A stretch of 64,000 bases of DNA, from assembly GCF_000380565.1 (NCBI RefSeq), contig NZ_AQYJ01000026.1, forward strand, positions 1 to 64,000, in the 5' to 3' direction. Both the position numbers and the translations under genes were made by a program. Below are positions 55,867 through 64,000 of the stretch, one piece after another. The notes under the pieces are model-generated. The model was not told the DNA's origin and ran no database searches. It saw only the letters and a list, made by a program, of their open reading frames with translations. How positions within the stretch are numbered: the stretch's first letter is position 1; every line of letters begins with the position of its first letter. This DNA is from Microbulbifer variabilis ATCC 700307. GTDB lineage: Bacteria > Pseudomonadota > Gammaproteobacteria > Pseudomonadales > Cellvibrionaceae.

Positions 55867-56195
55867 GCAGTAGCTCTGCCTTATGGAAAAGCCCTGTCAT
55901 TTTTGGCGGGGCTTTTTTGTTTGTGCCTACAGTACTAACAATCAGTAGCCAACAATGAGAGGGTGCTATTCAGGCAGCCACTGCTTATTCCCACTACGCC
56001 CTGCCACAGGCTATCTCTCCGCTTCCAATAACTGGCAGGTCACCTCGGCTACAGAGGTCCACCTCAATATTCAGCAATACTCAAAAACAAGTAACAGCTA
56101 TATATTGAATGAAACATCTACCTTTCAGTGAGAAAATCAAGAAAAGGGCGGGCCTGTGAGATGGTGAATTCTCCTTTCGCCATTATCTTAAACGA
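55867..56195. other. Intergenic region after acnB
   Basis: About 330 bases with the acnB terminator and no gene that I can see. Confidence 0.5.
55887..55918 (+). terminator. acnB terminator
   Basis: AAAAGCCCTG pairs with CGGGGCTTTT (one G-T), followed by further T, about 20 bases after the acnB stop. Confidence 0.9.
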
Positions 56196-57584
56196 CTATT
56201 CCCTGAAAATTTTTATAAGTTGATTCTTATAGAAAACCAATGGGATAAGGAAACCGATAAAAGTAACAATTCCATCTACAAAAAAGGCCCTATAAATACC
56301 GGTTTCAAGGTCATGAGCAACGGCAAGAATAGTGGCATTGATACCAAGAGCAATTGCACCACCAAGAAACCTAAACATATAAATTACAGCACCCGCAAGA
56401 CTGGATTCTGCTGGATCGACAACGGTAACAGCAGCAGTTACTACCGCAGGGCTATAGATTCCCAAACTTGTGCCGATCAAAAGTAACGCGGGCACAAACT
56501 GAAAGTAACTCATCTCCCCTTTGAGCGTTGACAGCCAGAAAAGGCCGATACTCATGCCTAAAGCTCCAACGCATATCAACAGCCTTGCCCCCAACTTTTC
56601 ATGCAGGAATCCAGAAATAAAAGCAAAAACTCCCGAAGTTACCATCATTGGCAATAGCGCAACCCCTGCCTGAAGAGCACTGTAATGATGCACACTAATA
56701 AAAAGTAACGGAATATAAACAAGCGTTGCAAAGAAAGCTGCCGCCACTAGCATTACGCTAAATCCGGCGGATAAAAAGCTGGCATTTTCAATTAAACCCA
56801 ACGGCACAAGAGCATTAGTTTTTGCCCTTTTCTCTGTATAAACAAAAGCCAAAAATAACAATATGAAAGCCGACAGCAAAAGTAAAACCAGAAAGTTTTT
56901 AATACTGTATTGCGCCAGTACATCCATTGCCAGCAGAAAGCAAAACAGTGAAATGGAAAGTGCCAACATACTTAAGTAGTCGATATGATTATTAACCTTG
57001 CCAAACGTATCCACTGGGTACTTATTCCACCCAAGAAGAAAGACTAGCAATGCGATAGGTACATTAATAAATAGAATCCAGCGCCAACTTAAGTACTCCG
57101 TGAAAAAACCACCCAACACAGGGCCACAAGCAGTAGCCAGGCCAAGTGCAGCCAGGATAAACCCCCCGGCAAAACTCGCCCGCTCCTGCGGCAAAAGATT
57201 GTACGCCATCCCGAGAACTGCGGACCATATCAGGGCTCCTGCAAGTCCCATCAGGGCACGACAGAGAAACAACACCCAAAGCTTCTCCGCCAAGCCACCT
57301 GCCAGAGAAGAAATAGCAAAAATGAAAACTCCCACAAAAAAAATACGCCGGCGGCCATAAATATCTGCAAAACGGCCACTCGCCACTATTATTACGCCAT
57401 AAATCAAAGAGTAGGCATTAACTACCCAATGGATTGTCGCAATATCACTAGAAAAGCTATGAGCAATAGCCGGGAGTGCTGGAGAGAACGCAGTGAAATC
57501 ACCCGCCACAAGGACAACGGCCAGAAAAAGTACCGACAGCCCCCAATAGTGCTGCCGTGACAACGGACTATTATAACGCCCCAT
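56196..57584 (-). CDS. MFS multidrug exporter, DHA2 type
   Basis: The 462-residue inner-membrane protein has about 14 hydrophobic segments. The family marks are GDFTAFSPALPAIAHSFSSD (TM1 end), GRFADIYGRRRIFFVG (motif A) and LGLATACGPVLGGFFTEYLS (motif C of exporters). It probably exports a drug or metabolite with protons. ATG 57584 and GTG 57587 are both possible starts. No regulator gene is adjacent. Confidence 0.88.
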   Translation of the reverse strand: MGRYNSPLSRQHYWGLSVLFLAVVLVAGDFTAFSPALPAIAHSFSSDIATIHWVVNAYSLIYGVIIVASGRFADIYGRRRIFFVGVFIFAISSLAGGLAEKLWVLFLCRALMGLAGALIWSAVLGMAYNLLPQERASFAGGFILAALGLATACGPVLGGFFTEYLSWRWILFINVPIALLVFLLGWNKYPVDTFGKVNNHIDYLSMLALSISLFCFLLAMDVLAQYSIKNFLVLLLLSAFILLFLAFVYTEKRAKTNALVPLGLIENASFLSAGFSVMLVAAAFFATLVYIPLLFISVHHYSALQAGVALLPMMVTSGVFAFISGFLHEKLGARLLICVGALGMSIGLFWLSTLKGEMSYFQFVPALLLIGTSLGIYSPAVVTAAVTVVDPAESSLAGAVIYMFRFLGGAIALGINATILAVAHDLETGIYRAFFVDGIVTFIGFLIPLVFYKNQLIKIFRE

Positions 57585-57587
57585 CAC

Positions 57588-58351
57588 TTTGCTCTAGAAA
57601 CCATTCAATATATCTTAAACATTTTACACCACCCTTTCCTCCCAGTTAAAAATAATTGCTTTAACTTTTATGTACAGATACCAATAACACGATATCTCGC
57701 CAATGGAAATTAAACAAACACATAAACTATGCAAACAACTCCCCGCAGACAAGATATAAAAATCAACTTAGCGCTATAAATGAAAGCCACTACCGTTTTA
57801 AAACTTCACATAAAAGAACGACAAGACCCCACAGCGCATTACTGGAGATAAAAGAGAAGTTCACAAGAACAACACACCAACAGATTGAAATCAGGAAAAC
57901 CTAGCGGCCTAATATAAAACCAAATAAATGCATTAACTATTCATAAATTTCGACGTGACACATCGAAGTTAAAATCGCTATGACTGTAATGCTACTCGCC
58001 GTTCACACTTAAAATGTCGGAATAACGGTTGCAGAAAATATGACTGATCCCCCTTGCATGCACGCTCGACAGTATCACTGTGTTCATTGTCCAGGGTGTA
58101 ATTGAGGTAACCACTGGTTCTGTCGATCACCCTTTATACGTCATCCACAGCAACCTGGCAGTTTTCACATGAGTACCGATCACTTCCACAATTAAGGCCA
58201 AAAGCAATTTGGCCGGGACCTGAGAGCCCACGTCAGCTTCTATCCAGCAATAGAAATCACGAGGCTCCCCAGGCACTCGAAGAAACAGCAAGAGCAGATT
58301 TCAAAGCATCGAACTTCTCTGCTTTGCTATAAAAATAATATTTGCCCCTCT
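57588..58351. other. AT-rich stretch with decayed gene pieces
   Basis: No intact gene. It contains a remnant of the large barrel gene (57971-58131) and a short protein-like frame at 58257-58360 that overlaps the next gene's end. Confidence 0.5.
57971..58131 (-). pseudogene. Decayed duplicate of part of the large barrel gene
   Basis: The sequence lines up with 60419-60579 inside the large OmpA/barrel gene. Translation gives DRTSGYLNYTLDNEHSDT against DRTSVYLNYTLDNERSDT. A two-base indel and substitutions break the frame, and nothing else of the gene is near. It is on the same strand, about 2 kb downstream. Confidence 0.8.
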
Positions 58352-58720
58352 TTAGTTTTCTTTAAGGCGAACATGGTATAATCCTTGAGACCAAATCTCA
58401 CCCCATGACTGTGAGCAGGAAGAGAACTTTTCTTCGTCAAACCATAAAGTCCCACTCTTACCAGTTGCATGAGCTGTGGTTAGAAGAGAAAAAGTAACCT
58501 TACACGATTCTTGCTTGAATCCACCCTCTATATCTTCTGTGACTCTGCAAAGTGCGACACTATGAAAATTTGTGCCATTTCCGCTATCTTTTATACCAGC
58601 ATTAACATTTCCGTTTGCAGCAACTTCTACTGAAGTTACTTTACCAGTACATTCAGTGCCAGAGTAAGCATTTCCAGTAGCAAAAATAAGTCCCAGCATG
58701 GCAAGCTTTCCAGGATTCAC
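58352..58720 (-). CDS. Small secreted protein, unknown function
   Basis: The 122-residue protein has a signal peptide (MNPGKLAMLGLIFATGNAYS) and a mature part with five cysteines (TECTGKVTSVEVAANG, ALCRVTEDIEG, ESCKVTFSLLTTAHATGKSG, SSCSQSW). The pattern of CTGKV, a central VALC strand and a CKVTFSLLTTAHATGK segment recalls the prophage proteins at 3763 and 4468. It is likely the same broad family, acting in the periplasm or outside. Confidence 0.7.
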   Translation of the reverse strand: MNPGKLAMLGLIFATGNAYSGTECTGKVTSVEVAANGNVNAGIKDSGNGTNFHSVALCRVTEDIEGGFKQESCKVTFSLLTTAHATGKSGTLWFDEEKFSSCSQSWGEIWSQGLYHVRLKEN

Positions 58721-58988
58721 AATATATTTCTTTAAATTACTATTTATATCTACTTCGAGCTATAGTCAAATTCGTCGTTAAAGGGATTGAAAGATTTGCC
58801 CTATCTACTTGATACTGTCGCCAAATAACAAATCAGTTTTTGGGTGCGACCCATAAAATAAAACATCAAGTTTGACACTTTAGATCTATAAGAGATGGTC
58901 GATTGGTTATTAGAGCCAATACACTAAAAAGAGAGCTATTGCAGATTATCGAGAAAAGTAAACCAACCACTTTCTTGAAAGTATTTCG

Positions 58989-59029
58989 TGTGCGCTATTT
59001 AGATGGTGATCTCTAAATCGTAGCGCACA
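58989..59029. repeat. Large imperfect palindrome
   Basis: TGTGCGCTA plus TTTAGA on the left pairs with TCTAAA plus TAGCGCACA on the right. There is a three-base bulge on the right arm and an eight-base loop. It could fold as RNA or cruciform DNA. Confidence 0.75.
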
Positions 59030-59454
59030 ATGGTCCCTACCGGAGATTAATTTTCAATTCAGTAACACTGGTGGTGCTTATAGTGCGCAGTAAAGCTTAT
59101 CAGACACTACTATGTAGTAGCTTGACAGGAGTTTTGAGGATAACCACTAACCGCAAATTATGTAGTGTAGTAAAAATTAAATTAGGGTATAGAGGGAATT
59201 GCATTGCGTACTTGCTAGTTGACCCTCTTATGACTTTTACGATTTAAATATCAATGAGTTCTCACCAATCAACACAATTATAGGCGAACCTATTTTATTT
59301 AAAGTAAGAGTTGGGAAATATGTAGTGACATCCAGTCGATAACAAATTGCTCTCCAAACTCCTCTAACGAAGAAACTAACAGACCCTGCTACTTTTTAGG
59401 AGTATTTAATAAGTGGGTGGAGCCATTAAAAATCAAGTGAAATTAAATAAGTGG

Positions 59455-59474
59455 GCCCGTAAATGCGGGCTTTT
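59455..59474 (+). terminator. Terminator-like hairpin
   Basis: GCCCGT/GCGGGC stem with a four-base loop and TTTT after it on the plus strand. It lies about 60 bases beyond the stop of the large barrel gene and may limit antisense transcription into it. Confidence 0.6.
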
Positions 59475-59537
59475 CTAGCATCTTACTGGCGAACTAACCT
59501 CGTTGAGAATCTGGCACTCTGTCAATACGCCCATTCT

Positions 59538-62500
59538 TTACAACTTCCCAATAATATTCACAAACATCCCCTGGCTGTCGTAATCCAGCTGAGTGAGATC
59601 ATCAGAGAAATCTGTAAAGTTGTAGCCCACCCCCAGCTTGAGGTGATCACCGATATGGCGATATAGGCCAATCAGAGCACCACTCTTGCTATCTTGGGCG
59701 TCTGGAAGGTCAAGCAGGCGGCCCTCGATCAACAGATCCCAGCGCTTTACGAAGTGCCAGTCTGCTCGTAGAACATAGAGGCTGGCACGGCTGTCGAAGA
59801 ACTCAGGGTCTTCTCTATCGAGGCTTAATTGCCCAAGGCGATAGGCATATTTGGCTCCCAGAGTCCAGCGGCGGGTAAGATCATAGCTGGTATCCACAGA
59901 GAAAATATGGCTCTTCTGTATAAATTCAGCTGAGGTATTTTCCACCGTAACCTGGTCTTGAGTCGGTACATTATAAAAATAAGTGTATTTCAATAACGTA
60001 TTCAGACGGTCGTGATTTACCGGGCGATAAGCATAGCCCATTACGGCTTCGGTAAATTTGCCATCATAAAACTCTCCCTGGGAACTTTTGCTGTCGGAAT
60101 AGTTTAACTTACCCACCAAACGCCAATCCGGGTTGAGCTGATAACTCAGGGTATTTTTTAGCAGCCAGGTGTCCCGCTCAGATTCCGTTACGGTTTCTTC
60201 ATCTAATGCCGTTTCCATAATATCGGTACGGTACTCAAGCGCAGTTGCCAGGCGAATAGTGTCCAGGCTATAGCCCATATTAAAGCCCAGGGCATTGCGC
60301 TCGGTTTTGGCACCAGTACGCGGATCTTCCAATGTGCCCGCCTCTACCGTGGTGCCGTAGGTCCAGCGGTCGTTAGGTGCCAGATCCATACCCAAGGCGT
60401 GTGTCAGGCCGGCGGAAACATCGCCGTGGCTGTAACGCTCCTCGCCGTACATACTCAAAGTATCGGAGTAGCGGCTGCGGAAACCGGTACTCATATTCCC
60501 CTTGCGCGCACGCACGCCAGTATCACTGCGCTCATTATCCAGGGTGTAATTGAGATAAACACTGGTTCTGTCGCTAACCAGGAGATCTGTGCCCAAACGT
60601 GCTGCCATACCGGTATCGCCGCTGGACAGTTCACTATCCATTGTGAGTCGATCGCTCACTCTATAGGCGCCTCCCAGGCCAACACGGTTATTTTCCTCTC
60701 GAGTACCGGTGACCTCCATAGTGTTCTGTACAAAACCATAAGCACTCCAGTTTTCACCGGAATCGTAACTGGCCTCCACTGCCATATCGGTGCGGTCACC
60801 CTGGGTTTGGGTGGCTGCAACAACTTCAGAGAAATCTTCACGGCTGTCCGTCCTCACTCCGGAGCTGAGCCGCCAGTGATCGTTAAGGCGATAGCCGAGC
60901 ATCAGGTCTGTAGCACTGGTATGCAGCCCAAACTCCTCTTCCTTGCTATCCGCTTTGAGGCCCACATCAAAGCTCTCCCCAAGGGGTAGATTAATACCGG
61001 CTCCATACTGGGTGGTATCACCCTGTACAAATTGACCGGGACCGGAGAAACCTGCTTCCCGCTCCTGATGATAGAAATTCCCGGAACCGCGTAGGCTTTC
61101 AAAAAAATCCCCGATCTGCAGGCTACCCTCAACCTTGGTTGCGCCTGCTGTAGCTTCCGGGTCCAGGTTTTGCCCATCATCAAAAGTAAAACCGCCATCC
61201 AGAGAGCTAAAGCTATCCAGGTTACCGCCTTCGCTATCTGCGACTTCAACCTTTAACCAACTACCGGCACTTTTCCGCAGGGTGAGATCAAAGCCCTGGA
61301 GGGCCGTTTCATTATCATCCTCGTCCTGCTGAGTACCACTGATACCCAGCTTTACGTAATCCCCAAACCAATAGTGGGCGCGGCCACCAAATGCCAGAGT
61401 GTCCATCTCCTCAAAGCCGGGGGTATATTCGTAGCGGGCTACCAGGTACTGGGGGTTCCCGTTATAGGAACCATCCTGAATCAATAAATTATCATTGGCC
61501 AAGGCGGAAAGGGGCTTATTGAGTAAGATACGCCCCTGGATATAGTCGATATCGTAATCGATCACCGGAGAGAGATTTTTTACTCCTAAAACCAGGCCGG
61601 AATCCTTATCCCGCACTTCTATACGCAGACGCTCAGAGCCACTGAGAATATCCTGGTGACGAAGGGAATATAGTGAGCCGCCGGTACCACGATATTCATC
61701 GCGACCGGCAATAGTGCCGGGTTCCGCTCCAAAGGCATCTACCTGGAATCGCTTTTCCCCGAAGCTGGTCATGGCATCACTTTCAAAGTGGCCATTGGCC
61801 CCGTAAAGTGCCCGGTCTATTTGCGCCAGTTCGTTGTCAGAATAGGTCGCCTTGAAATTACCCCACAGGCCGTAGTCATCGTATTTGGATAACTTCACAT
61901 AAAACTTGCCGGAAGTGGGCGCATCTTCAACTACCGTAGAATCATCACCGAAGGTGGGATAGTAAAGATCACTATCGAGCCGACGAAAAAGTGCATCCGG
62001 TGACTTTTCCATAAAATTGGAAAACAAATCATCGACAGGCCCCTCTTCCGTATCCGCACTGGCAGCCAAACGCCAACCCTCTCCAAAACCGCCGCTGGTA
62101 TAAAACGCCAGACGACCATCGTAGCTTACAGAGTTGTCGTAGTGGGTTTCATCGCCCGTCACCAGGGCCGCGGGGCCATTGGTTTTATCGTAACCGACAG
62201 TTAGGTCGGCTATCCCTACGGTAAACCAGTCATTTTTAGCAAATTCCAGATCACGCAGGAACAGTTCACCATTGCCCTCTTCATCCAGGATTGCCACTTC
62301 TACAGTGTGCATACCAGGGTCAAAAATCTGTTCAGCAACGAATTGACCTTGATCATTTACCGGTACCGGATTGCCCGCCAGCCATACAGTATGGCCCGGC
62401 GGCACCTGAGCGCCGTTGACAAGCACACTATTGCCGTCCAGGGGAATATTTCTCCGTGCGAGGCGGTTCTCACCATAGCCCACCAGTAGCTCCTGGGCTA

Positions 62501-64000
62501 TATCCACCTCTTCATCAGACTCTTCGATACTACCTACCAGCCACAAAGTTTGCTCAGCGGTTTCATCGAAGCGGCCTTTTTTGTCATAAACCCGCAGCAC
62601 ATAGTGGAGCTTTTTCAGTGGTGCCTGGAATTCAGTAAATTCTGCCTGCCAGTTCCCTTTTCCATACTGGTCTAACGGAACAATCGCAATGGGAGTATCG
62701 CGCAGGGATTGTTCCTCTTCAAACAGCCGTACTTCGGCCCGATCAACAAAAGATGGGTAATTGGTGTAACTGCGAAAAACTACACGATTCTCGCTAAGGT
62801 CAGTAACTGGATTATCCGCATAGCGAATGGTATTGGGCCACGCAGTGACATTTAGCCGTGGTTGCATTTTTTTGTTATCGAAACGGAATTGGATATTGGC
62901 ACTATCCAGAGCCACGTCCGTACAGCGCTGCAGGTCAGCGGAGTTTTTATAAGGATCGTATTCCGGGCTGCCATCCACGGTAATACGCATCAAATTCAAT
63001 GAGTAAGGATTATTGGCGATAGCCTCACGGTTAATGCGCTCGATTTCTAAGCGATCACTTTCTGCCAGTATCGCCAGCTCATCGTAGAGCACCTGCACTT
63101 CAACACGCGCTCCTTCCTCCTGGATAAAGCCGTTGGTCACCACATCGTCTGACTGCACATAACCACGCCCTTCAAACTCCACCTGTGCATCTTCGAGGCC
63201 AAGCAGTTCTTTTACCTGTTCCATTGCGCGTTGGGCACGGGCGCCAGATAAGCCAATATCATCCCCATAGACCATGGCCTCACGGCGATCCATACGCTTG
63301 TTTTCGCTATAGCCAATAAAACTTAAGCGCACATTGGCCTTGCTGGAAATTTCTGACATGGCACTGCGCATTTGCATCAGTTGCGACTGGGTAATGATGG
63401 GGTCGCCATTGTCAAAACGAATCGGTGCTACCGCACCGCGAAGGGATTCATAGGCAATAGTAATAGTTTCTGCGGCTGCAGCTTCCGGGCAGGCCTGCAC
63501 GCCATCCGCTGTAACTTCCAACGGGTCGTCATACCAAAATTCCACTTCCACCCGCCGGTTAAGGGCACGACCTTTAGGTGTGTCATTTGCGGCAATGGGC
63601 TGGCTGGCTCCTTTGCCACTGCTAGTAATCATCGCATCTGGCAAGGCCAGTGCATCGCGCACGGCGAGGGCAACACGGCGAGCTTCACCGTGGGATTTTT
63701 CCAGGTAAGCTACCTGTTGATCTTCGGAACTTTGATTCACATCCAGCGGCAGTGCATCGGTGTGCCCAACAAAGTGCATTACCAGATTATTTTTATCTGC
63801 GAGATTTGACCGCACCTCGCCTAAACGCCGAATAAATGCTTCAGGCAAGTCTGTTTGTCCCGGCTCAAGGCGCAGGGGAATAACCAGGTTTTTCAAGCGT
63901 GCACGTTGCTCACTACCCGCAGTGTAATTAAGTCTACACACTGTTTCCTGGCGGCACACTTTTACTCGATTCAATGCCAAAGCTTCTGCTCGGGCACGTG
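59538..64000 (-). CDS. Very large OmpA-domain plus beta-barrel outer-membrane protein (5' end outside window)
   Basis: The visible part has almost 1490 residues and runs off the right edge without a start. From the N-terminal side it shows two OmpA-like peptidoglycan-binding domains: MHFVGHTDALPLDV to GRALNRRVEVEFWY, then LSFIGYSENKRMDRREAMVY to EGARVEVQVLYDE. Beta-sandwich regions follow (about 330-620), with VLVNGAQVPPGHTVWLAGNP. About 800 residues of alternating strands look like a large outer-membrane barrel, ending MFVNIIGKL. OmpA domains ahead of a barrel is unusual. Role unknown; possibly surface anchoring or secretion. Part of the barrel is duplicated at 57971. Confidence 0.8.
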   Translation of the reverse strand, partial: RARAEALALNRVKVCRQETVCRLNYTAGSEQRARLKNLVIPLRLEPGQTDLPEAFIRRLGEVRSNLADKNNLVMHFVGHTDALPLDVNQSSEDQQVAYLEKSHGEARRVALAVRDALALPDAMITSSGKGASQPIAANDTPKGRALNRRVEVEFWYDDPLEVTADGVQACPEAAAAETITIAYESLRGAVAPIRFDNGDPIITQSQLMQMRSAMSEISSKANVRLSFIGYSENKRMDRREAMVYGDDIGLSGARAQRAMEQVKELLGLEDAQVEFEGRGYVQSDDVVTNGFIQEEGARVEVQVLYDELAILAESDRLEIERINREAIANNPYSLNLMRITVDGSPEYDPYKNSADLQRCTDVALDSANIQFRFDNKKMQPRLNVTAWPNTIRYADNPVTDLSENRVVFRSYTNYPSFVDRAEVRLFEEEQSLRDTPIAIVPLDQYGKGNWQAEFTEFQAPLKKLHYVLRVYDKKGRFDETAEQTLWLVGSIEESDEEVDIAQELLVGYGENRLARRNIPLDGNSVLVNGAQVPPGHTVWLAGNPVPVNDQGQFVAEQIFDPGMHTVEVAILDEEGNGELFLRDLEFAKNDWFTVGIADLTVGYDKTNGPAALVTGDETHYDNSVSYDGRLAFYTSGGFGEGWRLAASADTEEGPVDDLFSNFMEKSPDALFRRLDSDLYYPTFGDDSTVVEDAPTSGKFYVKLSKYDDYGLWGNFKATYSDNELAQIDRALYGANGHFESDAMTSFGEKRFQVDAFGAEPGTIAGRDEYRGTGGSLYSLRHQDILSGSERLRIEVRDKDSGLVLGVKNLSPVIDYDIDYIQGRILLNKPLSALANDNLLIQDGSYNGNPQYLVARYEYTPGFEEMDTLAFGGRAHYWFGDYVKLGISGTQQDEDDNETALQGFDLTLRKSAGSWLKVEVADSEGGNLDSFSSLDGGFTFDDGQNLDPEATAGATKVEGSLQIGDFFESLRGSGNFYHQEREAGFSGPGQFVQGDTTQYGAGINLPLGESFDVGLKADSKEEEFGLHTSATDLMLGYRLNDHWRLSSGVRTDSREDFSEVVAATQTQGDRTDMAVEASYDSGENWSAYGFVQNTMEVTGTREENNRVGLGGAYRVSDRLTMDSELSSGDTGMAARLGTDLLVSDRTSVYLNYTLDNERSDTGVRARKGNMSTGFRSRYSDTLSMYGEERYSHGDVSAGLTHALGMDLAPNDRWTYGTTVEAGTLEDPRTGAKTERNALGFNMGYSLDTIRLATALEYRTDIMETALDEETVTESERDTWLLKNTLSYQLNPDWRLVGKLNYSDSKSSQGEFYDGKFTEAVMGYAYRPVNHDRLNTLLKYTYFYNVPTQDQVTVENTSAEFIQKSHIFSVDTSYDLTRRWTLGAKYAYRLGQLSLDREDPEFFDSRASLYVLRADWHFVKRWDLLIEGRLLDLPDAQDSKSGALIGLYRHIGDHLKLGVGYNFTDFSDDLTQLDYDSQGMFVNIIGKL

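Larger units (their letters stand above)
58721..59537. other. Long non-coding stretch with hairpins
   Basis: About 800 bases with no convincing gene. It contains a strong imperfect palindrome (58989-59029) and a terminator-like hairpin (59455-59474). A 40-codon plus-strand frame ending at 59008 (LKRELLQIIEKSKPTTFLKV inside it) has no start codon and is not called. Confidence 0.5.

Overview
The window reads as a chromosomal segment of a marine-type gammaproteobacterium, most likely Microbulbifer or a close relative. This is inferred from protein style and from a pseudomonad-like gene order (folD, tRNA cluster, cysS-glnS-ppiB-lpxH); no marker gene proves the genus.

Bases 1-15951 are one arm of a tailed-phage prophage whose other arm lies left of the window. 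The late lysis and packaging genes (endolysin, two holins, a structural-type protein, TerS, TerL) run leftwards. A replication block with a striking 15-bp tandem repeat follows, then a cro/repressor switch with visible operators and promoters. Next come a resolvase remnant and a lone caspase-fold-like protease candidate. A rightward lysogeny operon ends in a DUF4224 excisionase-like gene and a tyrosine integrase. The integrase faces the 3' end of tRNA-His, the probable attachment site. The AT-rich 3.5-7.2 kb part carries small secreted proteins, some broken, and a duplicated, decayed endolysin piece.

Bases 15952-34036 are mainly host housekeeping: a tRNA-Pro/Arg/His operon with a near-consensus promoter, folD, rsuA, rsmC, a free methionine sulfoxide reductase, cysS, glnS, ppiB and lpxH. 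Inside this block sits a complete four-gene Wadjet (JetABCD/MksFEBG) anti-plasmid system at 21875-29107.

Bases 34037-40063 hold an unusual cluster: two paralogous free-standing condensation-domain proteins, a GT8-like glycosyltransferase, an NAD-dependent epimerase and a saccharopine-dehydrogenase-like protein, with no adenylation or carrier domain in sight. Bases 40414-47743 hold an FMN glutamate-synthase-like protein, pyruvate:quinone oxidase (poxB) and an arginine-dependent acid-resistance pair (adiA-adiC); adiC appears to lack any standard start codon. Bases 47745-57584 contain a SLOG-family protein, small conserved membrane proteins, miaE, a Tus-like terminator protein, a DUF1289 protein, acnB and an MFS exporter. 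The right end carries a very large OmpA-domain/beta-barrel protein that runs off the window, a decayed duplicate of part of its barrel, and another small secreted protein.

The best candidates for something undescribed are the prophage protease-like gene, the carrier-less condensation-domain cluster, the repeat-bearing replication gene, and the adiC start. All functional statements rest on motif reading; no database search was run.
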